Shown one piece after another: positions 14,780 to 21,302 of a stretch of DNA of 40,647 nucleotides. The stretch spans positions 1 through 40,647 of the forward strand of contig JAIXVE010000311.1 of assembly GCA_027483175.1 (NCBI GenBank), in the 5' to 3' direction. The stretch comes from Verrucomicrobiaceae bacterium. Lineage in GTDB: Bacteria; Verrucomicrobiota; Verrucomicrobiia; Verrucomicrobiales; V1-33. The first letter of the stretch is position 1; each line of letters opens with the position of its first letter. A program made the translations under genes and the position numbers. The notes beneath the pieces were generated by a model. The model had not been told where the DNA came from, did not search any database, and saw only the letters and a list, made by a program, of their open reading frames with translations.

Positions 14780-17319
14780 ATCTAATCATTCCAGATCTCT
14801 CGCTCGTCGTCCTCGTCGGTGTCTCCGGCGCAGGCAAAAGCACGTTCGCACGCCGCCACTTCAAACCCACCGAAATCCTCTCCTCGGACTATTGCCGCGG
14901 GCTCGTCTCCGATGACGAAAACTCGCAGGCCGCCACCCGCGACGCCTTCGACGTGCTCCACTTCATCGCGCGGAAACGCCTCGCCGCAGGCAAGCTCGTC
15001 GTGGTCGATGCCACCAATGTCCAGCCGGATGCCCGCAAATCGCTCGTGCAGCTCGCCCGCGAGTTTCACTGTCTTCCCGTCGCCATCGTGCTCGACCTCC
15101 CCGAGCGCATCGCCGAGGACCGCAACAAAGCTAGGCCCGATCGCGACTTCGGCGCACATGTCGTCCGCCAGCAGGCACAGCAGCTCAAACGTTCGCTCCG
15201 CGGGCTCCAGCGCGAGGGCTTCCGCACTGTCCACGTCATCAAGACGCCGGAAGAAGTCGACGCCGCCGTCATCGAACGCCAGCCGCTCTGGAACAACCGG
15301 CGCGACGACCACGGCCCATTCGACATCATCGGCGATGTCCACGGCTGCTACGATGAACTCGTCGCGCTCCTCCGGAATCTCGGCCACGAGGTCGATGCCG
15401 CCGCCGCCACTGTCAGGATCACCTCCGGCCGCAAACTCCTCTTCCTCGGCGATCTCGTCGACCGCGGTCCGAAAACCCCCGACGTCCTCCGTCTCGTCAT
15501 GAACGCCGTCGCCAGCGGCTCCGCACTCTGCGTGCCCGGCAATCACGACGTCAAACTCATGCGCAAACTCCGCGGTCGCGATGTCCAGGTCACTCACGGA
15601 CTAGCCGAATCCCTCGAACAGCTGGCCGCCGAATCCGATGCCTTCCGCCGCGACGTCGCCGACTTCATCGACCGTCTCGTCAGTCACTACGTGCTCGATG
15701 ACGGCAAGCTCGTCGTCGCTCACGCCGGCATGAAGGAAAGCATGCAGGGAAGGGGCTCCGGCGCCGTCCGCGAGTTCGCCCTCTACGGCGAAACCACCGG
15801 CGAAACCGATGAACTCGGTCTGCCCGTGCGCCACAACTGGGCCGCCGAATACCGAGGCCAGGCCATGGTCGTCTACGGCCACACCCCAGTCCCCGAGCCC
15901 GAATGGCTCAACCGCACGGTCGACATCGACACCGGCTGCGTTTTCGGCGGTCGTCTCACCGCCCTCCGTTACCCGGAAAGAGAATTCGTTTCGGTCGACG
16001 CCCTCCGCATCTACGCGCAACCTAGCCGTCCTTTCCTCGCCCCCGAGGTTCCCGGGCCCGTCGCAACAGCCCAGCAGCAGCACGACGACGTGCTCGATAT
16101 CGAGGACGTCATCGGCAAGCGGATCGTTAGCACCAAATGGCACGGCAATATCACCATCCGCGAGGAGAACGCCGCCGCCGCCCTCGAAGTCATGAGCCGC
16201 TTCGCCGCCAATCCGAAATGGCTCATCTACCTCCCGCCCACCATGTCGCCGTGCGCCACCAGCAGCAGCGACGGCTTGCTGGAACACCCCGCGGAAGCCT
16301 TCGCCTACTACCGCCAGGAAGGCGTCGCCCGCGTGATCTGTGAGGAAAAACACATGGGGTCCCGCGCCGTGGTCGTGGTCTGCCGCGACGAAGAAGCCGC
16401 CCTCCGGAGCTTCGGCGTCACGGGCGAGGGCATCGGCACCTGCTTCACCCGCACCGGCCGACGCTTCTTCGACGACGCCAGGGTCGAAGCGGACTTCCTG
16501 ACCAGAATCCGCGATGCCGCTTCCGCCGCCGGCTTCTGGGACGAATTCGAAACGGATTGGCTCTGCCTCGATTGCGAACTGATGCCGTGGTCCGCCAAAG
16601 CCCAGGAACTCCTCAAGCAGCAGTATGCCGCAGTCGGCACCGCCGCGCGCTCGACCCTCGCCTGCCAGGCTTCCGCACTCGAATCCGCCGCCGCCCGCGG
16701 CATCGATGTCGCCAACCTCCTCGCCCGCACCACCGCCCGCAAGGACATGGTCGCCGCCTACACCGATGCCTACCGCCGCTACTGCTGGACGGTCGATTCC
16801 GTCGACGATCTCAAGCTCGCTCCCTTCCACCTCCTCGCCACCGCCGGAAAGGTCCACACCGATCAACCGCACGAATGGCACCTCCAGACGCTCGCCCGTC
16901 TCGCCGGCGGTATCATTATCACCACTCCCTACCTCATCGTCGACCTCACCGATCCTGACAGCGAAGCCAAGGGCTGCGCATGGTGGGAATCCCTCACCGC
17001 TCGCGGCGGCGAAGGCATGGTCGTGAAACCGTCCGACTTCATCGTCAAAGGCAAGCGCGGCCTCATCCAGCCAGCCGTCAAATGCCGCGGCCGCGAATAC
17101 CTCCGCATCATCTACGGCCCGGAATACTCCGCCGAGGAACACCTCAGCCGTCTCCGCTCCCGCAACCTCAGCACCAAACGCTCCCTCGCCCTCCGCGAAT
17201 TCGCCCTCGGCATCGAATCCCTCGACCGCTTCGTCCGCCACGAACCCCTCCGCCGCGTCCACGAACCCGTCTTCGGCGTCCTCGCCCTAGAAAGCGAACC
17301 CGTCGACCCTCGCCTCTGA
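14776..17319 (+). CDS. pnkp: bacterial Pnkp: polynucleotide kinase-phosphatase-ligase
   Basis: This 847-residue three-domain RNA end-healing and sealing enzyme is close to the usual length for the family. Domain one is a 5'-OH polynucleotide kinase with P-loop GVSGAGKST (residues 15-23) and SSDYCR, with Asp38 and Arg41. Domain two is a metallophosphoesterase that removes 2',3'-cyclic phosphates: FDIIGDVHGCYDE (Asp187, His189), FLGDLVDRGP, PGNHD, VVAHAGM and YGHTPVPEP. Domain three is an adenylyltransferase/ligase with nucleotidyl Lys525 in EEKHMGSRA. All key residues I know are present, so the enzyme should be active. It forms a heterotetramer with Hen1 in characterised species. It overlaps hen1 by four bases and has no obvious hairpin terminator right after it. 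Confidence 0.95.
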   Translation: MNLIIPDLSLVVLVGVSGAGKSTFARRHFKPTEILSSDYCRGLVSDDENSQAATRDAFDVLHFIARKRLAAGKLVVVDATNVQPDARKSLVQLAREFHCLPVAIVLDLPERIAEDRNKARPDRDFGAHVVRQQAQQLKRSLRGLQREGFRTVHVIKTPEEVDAAVIERQPLWNNRRDDHGPFDIIGDVHGCYDELVALLRNLGHEVDAAAATVRITSGRKLLFLGDLVDRGPKTPDVLRLVMNAVASGSALCVPGNHDVKLMRKLRGRDVQVTHGLAESLEQLAAESDAFRRDVADFIDRLVSHYVLDDGKLVVAHAGMKESMQGRGSGAVREFALYGETTGETDELGLPVRHNWAAEYRGQAMVVYGHTPVPEPEWLNRTVDIDTGCVFGGRLTALRYPEREFVSVDALRIYAQPSRPFLAPEVPGPVATAQQQHDDVLDIEDVIGKRIVSTKWHGNITIREENAAAALEVMSRFAANPKWLIYLPPTMSPCATSSSDGLLEHPAEAFAYYRQEGVARVICEEKHMGSRAVVVVCRDEEAALRSFGVTGEGIGTCFTRTGRRFFDDARVEADFLTRIRDAASAAGFWDEFETDWLCLDCELMPWSAKAQELLKQQYAAVGTAARSTLACQASALESAAARGIDVANLLARTTARKDMVAAYTDAYRRYCWTVDSVDDLKLAPFHLLATAGKVHTDQPHEWHLQTLARLAGGIIITTPYLIVDLTDPDSEAKGCAWWESLTARGGEGMVVKPSDFIVKGKRGLIQPAVKCRGREYLRIIYGPEYSAEEHLSRLRSRNLSTKRSLALREFALGIESLDRFVRHEPLRRVHEPVFGVLALESEPVDPRL

Positions 17320-17397
17320 CCCCACCCGCCAGACCGGCGACCGGGAAGCGTCAGGCCACGGATGGGCGTGCCCAGTCAGCGGCATCCACGATGAAAA

Positions 17398-17442
17398 TGA
17401 TATGGTATCAAAAACGATGTACGTCGATTCTGATATGGAATC
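17398..17442. repeat. paired octamer with short inverted repeats (possible operator or small origin element)
   Basis: TGATATGG occurs at 17398-17405 and again at 17431-17438, 33 bases apart, close to three helical turns. The first copy sits in the inverted repeat TGATA-TGG-TATCA (17398-17410). The second sits in GATTC-TGATATG-GAATC (17426-17442). The patch is AT-rich in an otherwise very GC-rich region. This looks like a protein-binding site, but no protein can be named. Confidence 0.4.
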
Positions 17443-17554
17443 CATCATCCCCGCTGCCACCCCGCGGCCCCAGCTGCGGCGCTCGTATCACGTTCGTGTT
17501 CTGGCGGTTAGAAGCGGTCCCGACCGCCCTTCACCGGAACATCCCCCAAGCTGA
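17402..17554 (+). CDS. possible 50-residue protein
   Basis: A short frame starts at the ATG at 17402 and ends at TGA 17552-17554. It begins MVSKTMYVDSDMESIIP and continues with an Arg/Pro-rich tail. The opening resembles the start of small antitoxins or regulators only superficially. There is no homology I can recognise, and the start codon lies inside an inverted repeat. It is listed because the region is otherwise empty; it may well be non-coding. Confidence 0.15.
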   Translation: MVSKTMYVDSDMESIIPAATPRPQLRRSYHVRVLAVRSGPDRPSPEHPPS

Positions 17555-17936
17555 CGCCCACACCCCACGCCACGGAGCATGGCCGCGATCTGTTAGCTGA
17601 TGTGATTTGGGGTGCCCGCTCTACCGAGTGAATTGTGCTAATGCACCGAGCCCAAAGACGTGGATACGGTGGGGCGGGGCGAAGTGCAAATCAGTCGGCT
17701 TAGCACTGACCTCCGGGGCGGGTGTGGAGCATCGAGACGAGATGGCGGGTCAACGTGGCGGAAACCAGCGCCGACACCGGAGTGTTCCCGAGGGCTCTCC
17801 GGCCGCTGTTTGATGCCGTGCGCGGTGGTTGATGGTGGCTGCTCATCTTGTTGACTCGGATGGGGAGGGGGTTGTGTGAGGTGCCAAAACTGGAATCCGG
17901 AACACCGTCATCTGCAGATCCTTGCCAACAGCCTCC

Positions 17937-18431
17937 TCATGGCGAAGTGCTGGAGCTGCATGATTCATGCGGTCGAACCTCGTTCCGCTGAAGGCGCAGG
18001 AACGCTAGCGATCTCTGAATCACCAGCAGAGGAATCGCGATGACCGCCATTGAAACGAAAGTGATCGGAAGCTGGCCGGTCGAGGCAACCATGATGATGG
18101 CGTAAAAAAGTGCCAATGCTGTCGAAGCGATCCAGCCGGCGATGACCCCCGGGCGGGACGCGCCGAGCATGATCAATGCTCCGGCCACCCCATATGCCAG
18201 AGCGATGGCGAGCGTGGGTGCACCCAACGCCACGTTCCGCGCCAAACCCCAGATTGGCCGCTCGCGGCCTGCATCGCCAACGAACAGCCAGTACCCCGCG
18301 GCACACAGTACTAGGGCGAGAACAAAAAAGAAGACGACCAACTCCCTCTTGAGCTTCGCGCTGCTTTCCTTGGTTGATAGCGGTGGTTGCGGTGGTTGCG
18401 GTGGTTGCGGTGGTTGCGGTGGCGCTGACAT
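17937..18431 (-). CDS. small membrane protein with proline-repeat N-terminus
   Basis: The protein has 164 residues. The start at 18431 gives MSAPPQPPQPPQPPQPP, a cytoplasmic Pro-Gln repeat encoded by four full copies of a nine-base repeat. Four hydrophobic segments follow: VVFFFVLALVLCAAGYWLF, a stretch around LGAPTLAIALAYGVAGALIM, one around AGWIASTALALFYAIIMV, and PITFVSMAVIAIPLLVI. The longer frame upstream of this Met lacks coding character. No family is recognised. A similar four-span protein is encoded about 400 bases further upstream on the same strand, though the two do not look alike in sequence. It may be an integral inner-membrane protein of unknown role. Confidence 0.62.
   Translation of the reverse strand: MSAPPQPPQPPQPPQPPLSTKESSAKLKRELVVFFFVLALVLCAAGYWLFVGDAGRERPIWGLARNVALGAPTLAIALAYGVAGALIMLGASRPGVIAGWIASTALALFYAIIMVASTGQLPITFVSMAVIAIPLLVIQRSLAFLRLQRNEVRPHESCSSSTSP
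18382..18422. repeat. nine-base tandem repeat encoding Pro-Pro-Gln
   Basis: GGTGGTTGC is repeated four times in a row (18382-18417), followed by GGTGG. On the minus strand it encodes PPQ units at the start of the small membrane protein. The unit length is a multiple of three, so copy-number slippage would lengthen or shorten the proline tract without a frameshift. Confidence 0.85.
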
Positions 18432-18819
18432 GGCGATTTGATTTTCGTGTTGGCGGAATGAATAGCACATGCGCAATGGGAAGTGAAGCCGGAATTCCAA
18501 CCGGGCGCTAGCCGGGGAAGGTGCGTTGTGGATCTGGCGACTGGCACTATGGGTTGGGCAACAAAGGTGTACCAATCGCCGGGCCGCTCGTGGCCTAGGA
18601 GACGGGGGCAGTTTCATGCTACAGAAAGCATCTCCGATGGAAATGCCCTGTCCGCAGGCGCGAGTGTATTGCTGAAACTTGCTGCCATGCGCCATGGTTG
18701 GAGGAGAGCGCGTGGAGTTGCTGGATGTTTGACCAATGTCGGCGACCGTGATCACCCGAATGAACGGTCATGAATCAAGACCTCGATTGCAGAGTGAGGT
18801 TGCGAATCAAGAAAGTCAG
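18432..18819 (-). other. intergenic region upstream of the proline-repeat membrane protein
   Basis: 388 bases between the start of one small membrane-protein gene and the end of the other, both on the minus strand. I see no gene, hairpin with a T-run or recognisable repeat. It should contain the promoter of the downstream minus-strand gene, but no clear -35/-10 pair was found. Confidence 0.4.
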
Positions 18820-19293
18820 TCAAGTCATAACGTCATCAGGATTTGAAGCCTCGGCTAGTTCGCCGCGGGTTCCGACAGGGCGGGGTGGAAGCACCGGTAA
18901 GGCGATAAACAAGGACGCAAAGCCGCAAATCACACCAAGCATAGGCATCAAAAACTCTCCCCACGATAAGCGTGGCATGAATAGAAGGCCGAGGACAACA
19001 GACCCGAGAGCTGGGATGAGAAATGACAGCAGTGCGTAAAGGCATGTCCCTTTGGCATTCTCAATCGTGAATCTCCGCGTCTTCCAGAAGAGCCTCCGCC
19101 GCAAGACGTATGATCCAATTGCCATGGTGGCCGCGACAAAGGCTGTCGCGATAATCCAATACCGCAATGTTTCCAAGGGTTCGCCCGCCTCAGTCACTTT
19201 CGGTCCGAAGAACAGTACCAAAGCCGCAGCGAAAACAAGATAGACTAGGATGAGCCAAAGGCTCCAGAGAATGAAGTGGAGAAAAACACGCAT
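18820..19293 (-). CDS. four-span membrane protein of unknown function
   Basis: The protein has 157 residues from the ATG at 19293 (MRVFLHFILWSLWLILVYL). Hydrophobic segments lie at about residues 5-30, 45-65, 85-110 and 115-140, separated by short charged loops (for example RRRLFWKTRRF after the second span). The tail is short and polar, ending NPDDVMT. No family is recognised and no catalytic motif is visible. It is probably an inner-membrane protein. The surroundings are other orphan minus-strand genes, with no operon partner closer than 239 bases. Confidence 0.6.
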   Translation of the reverse strand: MRVFLHFILWSLWLILVYLVFAAALVLFFGPKVTEAGEPLETLRYWIIATAFVAATMAIGSYVLRRRLFWKTRRFTIENAKGTCLYALLSFLIPALGSVVLGLLFMPRLSWGEFLMPMLGVICGFASLFIALPVLPPRPVGTRGELAEASNPDDVMT

Positions 19294-19532
19294 GTCGGCT
19301 TGGCGAAGAGCAAAATCATGACATTAAATCGCGGCCGATGCCTTAGTATCCGATCGCCGCGAAGCTCTCGTATGTTGTCATCAGGAGAAGTTGCTGTCAA
19401 ACCGGAAATCCGAGAAGAGCTAGCGATCACGCGTGGCATCCTGCTCGTGGATGATGCGAGCTTCTATCTGCGGATTTGCCCGCTGCTGCGCCGGTTTGTG
19501 AGACGCTTCGGCTGCTGAGATGGAACTGTCCA

Positions 19533-19970
19533 TCAGTCGCCACCGCCTCCATCACCGCCGCCGCCGGAGTCACCGCCACCGGAATCGCTGGAGCTGCCGG
19601 AATCGGAATGGCTGTCGCCGCCGCTGAACCAGCCGCCTCCGGAGTCGTTGTGCGAGGATCCGGCGTCGATGGCGGTCTCCGCGCTGAAGCTCGTGTCGCC
19701 GCCGAACTGGGTCTCGGCGACTTCCGCGCGCATTGAGGCGTAATCACAGTGCTCGCCCGTCTGCCGGTGATGGTGGTCGAAGTCGTGTTGTGAGCAGTAA
19801 ATGCAGTAGGCGTAGCAGAAGTGACCAGGTTGAGCCCCGACATCACGGCCTGCGTGCCGCACCTCTTCGGGTGAATAATGACGTTTGCGACCGAAGCGGC
19901 GCTCGAGCGCCGGGCCAATTTTCCGGATGAACGACCTGATTGCTCGACGCTTGCGGATGGTTGCGAACAT
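19533..19970 (-). CDS. small basic protein with Cys/His cluster and Gly/Ser/Asp tail (possibly DUF6559-like)
   Basis: The protein has 145 residues if started at the Met at 19970 (MFATIRKRRAIRSFIRKIG), preferred because it begins a basic helix; the longer frame adds 38 low-complexity residues. The middle part holds YSPEEV, then CYAYCIYCSQHDFDHHH and GEHCDYASMRAEV, a cluster of four Cys and several His that could bind metal. The C-terminal 50 residues are almost only Gly, Ser and Asp (ending GGGGDGGGGD). The overall layout (basic helix, YxPxxV, a Tyr-Ala-Tyr stretch, xCDYxxMR, Gly/Ser/Asp tail) reminds me of small DUF6559-type proteins. That is recall, not a search result. Function unknown. Confidence 0.55.
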   Translation of the reverse strand: MFATIRKRRAIRSFIRKIGPALERRFGRKRHYSPEEVRHAGRDVGAQPGHFCYAYCIYCSQHDFDHHHRQTGEHCDYASMRAEVAETQFGGDTSFSAETAIDAGSSHNDSGGGWFSGGDSHSDSGSSSDSGGGDSGGGGDGGGGD

Positions 19971-20083
19971 AGGGTGGGGGTAGGGTGGGTTAGTTGAAAC
20001 GGCGCAGGGCGGCCTCGATCCTCGCGGCCATACACTCCTGAACGTTCGGCGTTTCGTCCATTCCGGAATTGAGGATGCCGCCA

Positions 20084-20302
20084 CTACTCCACAACGACGC
20101 TGCCCGATGGAATCCCGCCAATCACACGACCACTTGGGGAAAGATGCACGGGAGCCTGATTCATGGTCGTCGTCGTCGAGGTGGCATTTCCGACCGAGTA
20201 ACTGCGCTCAGTCTCAGTACTGAATGATGGATTCGATGAGGACCGTCTTGAGGGGAAGCTGGCGAGGTTGCCGGAGATCATCCGTGAGGCGCGCGCAGCC
20301 AT
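20084..20302 (-). CDS. possible small Ser/Thr-rich protein
   Basis: This is a 72-residue frame ending HLSPSGRVIGGIPSGSVVVE, with a Ser/Thr-rich middle. The end looks protein-like, while the start is weak and runs over the region in front of the plus-strand ATP-grasp gene. It has no recognised family, no signal peptide and no clear ribosome site. It may be a remnant or a chance frame. The rest of 19971-20373 (403 bases between genes) shows nothing else that I can support. Confidence 0.28.
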   Translation of the reverse strand: MAARASRMISGNLASFPSRRSSSNPSFSTETERSYSVGNATSTTTTMNQAPVHLSPSGRVIGGIPSGSVVVE

Positions 20303-20373
20303 TCGTCATGGACAGCCATTGCTTTAGCGGCGCAGGACGCCAAGGTTGAGGGGAACAAGACGATAGAAATCGG

Positions 20374-21264
20374 ATGCACCTCCTCTTCTGCGATGACTTC
20401 TTCAATCCCCGCGAGCCGGACGAGGTGTACGCGGCGGAATTTGCGGCGGCGCGGGCTGCGGGGTTTTCGTGCGGGCTGGTGAGTTTTGAGCGGCTGACGG
20501 GCGGTGAGGAGTTTGCCCGATGGGCCGGCGGACCGGTGGCGGGTGAACGGGTTGCAGGATGGTATCGCGGGTGGATGTTGAGAGGGGAGCAGTATGCGCG
20601 GCTGTTTGCGGTGATGGCGGAGCGGGGGATAGATCTTGTGGTGACGCCGGAGGCTTATGCGCAGGCGCATTATCTGCCGGAGGCGTTTCCAATGTTGGCG
20701 GAGGAGTCGCCGCGGACGGTGTGGATGGAGGGGACGGATATGGATCGGGCGTGGGAAGTTTCGCGACCACTGTCGGGCGGGGCCATGATCGTGAAGGACT
20801 GGGTGAAGTCGGCCAAGCACCGGTGGGAGGAGGCGTGTTTCATTCCGGCAGGGTCGACGCGGGAGAGGTTCGCGGCGGTGGTGGACGCATGTGTGAGGCT
20901 TCGCGGGGAGGCGCTGAATCGTGGTCTCGTGTTCCGGGAGTTCGTGGATCTGATGCCTGCAGAGCGCGACATTGCGGGCGGTCGCACAGTGTTTGAGGAA
21001 TACCGGTTGTTCTTCTGGAAGGGAAAGCTGTTCACAGCGGGCGCGCACGATGATGGCAGCGGCGTGTGGCATGAGTTTGCGCGCTGGGAACAGTATGCGC
21101 AGAGGTTTGCGAGTCCGTTGATCACGATCGATGTGGCGCGGCGCTTGGACGGGAGTTGGATGATCGTCGAATCGGGCGATGCTGGGGTGAGTGGTCTGCC
21201 GGCAGTGATTGAGCCGGGAGATTTCTATGCTGCGCTGATGGCGGCGGCTGGCAGCGGGCGTTGA
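20374..21264 (+). CDS. ATP-grasp domain protein (DUF4343-like)
   Basis: The protein has 296 residues from the ATG at 20374 (MHLLFCDDFFNPREPDE). The C-terminal two-thirds match ATP-grasp proteins of the DUF4343 type. These show a Lys in an IVKDWVKSAKHRW-like segment (about residues 139-151), a following FREFVDL, EYRLFFWKGKLFTAG, and a terminal IDVARRLDGSWMIVESGDA, where Asp and Glu would bind magnesium. ATP-grasp enzymes ligate a carboxylate to an amine through an acyl-phosphate; the substrate here is unknown. It stands alone, convergent with the DUF3160 gene 38 bases away. Its codons are strongly G-ending, matching the right-hand part of the window. Confidence 0.75.
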   Translation: MHLLFCDDFFNPREPDEVYAAEFAAARAAGFSCGLVSFERLTGGEEFARWAGGPVAGERVAGWYRGWMLRGEQYARLFAVMAERGIDLVVTPEAYAQAHYLPEAFPMLAEESPRTVWMEGTDMDRAWEVSRPLSGGAMIVKDWVKSAKHRWEEACFIPAGSTRERFAAVVDACVRLRGEALNRGLVFREFVDLMPAERDIAGGRTVFEEYRLFFWKGKLFTAGAHDDGSGVWHEFARWEQYAQRFASPLITIDVARRLDGSWMIVESGDAGVSGLPAVIEPGDFYAALMAAAGSGR

Positions 21265-21302
21265 TCAAGGCCGGCCGGCGCCGCACGAAATGATAGGCAT
21301 GG

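Larger units (their letters stand above)
17320..17936 (+). other. long intergenic region at the GC-skew switch
   Basis: 617 bases lie between pnkp and the next gene on the other strand. No convincing gene fills it; open frames of 60-70 codons have no recognisable motif and poor composition. It holds an AT-rich patch at about 17389-17450 with short inverted repeats. The plus strand changes here from C-rich (17521-17580: 30 C, 11 G) to G-rich (17581-17640: 20 G, 13 C; 17641-17700: 23 G, 14 C). No DnaA box matching TTATCCACA was found; the nearest is CGTGGATAC near 17659, with two mismatches. Confidence 0.6.

Noticed and set aside
15601-17262. A 553-codon minus-strand frame opposite pnkp, and a similar 353-codon frame at 994-2055
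   Set aside because: Both are antisense shadows with biased composition; the plus-strand genes carry recognisable catalytic motifs.
17320-17936. Considered as a standard oriC with DnaA boxes
   Set aside because: No match to TTATCCACA with fewer than two mismatches was seen in the gap, and no dnaA, dnaN, gyrB, parA or rpmH gene is in the window. Only the skew supports an origin.
18382-18422. Tandem repeats considered as a CRISPR array
   Set aside because: The units are nine bases, contiguous, without spacers and in frame within a gene; no cas genes are present.
18483-18773. A 96-codon plus-strand frame in the gap between the two membrane-protein genes
   Set aside because: It has no recognisable motif, mixed composition and no good start; it overlaps the expected promoter region of the minus-strand gene.
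19533-19970. CX3CX2C motif (CYAYCIYC) considered as a radical SAM iron-sulfur site
   Set aside because: The protein is only about 145 residues with a 50-residue disordered tail, too small for a radical SAM barrel, and no other family motifs are visible.
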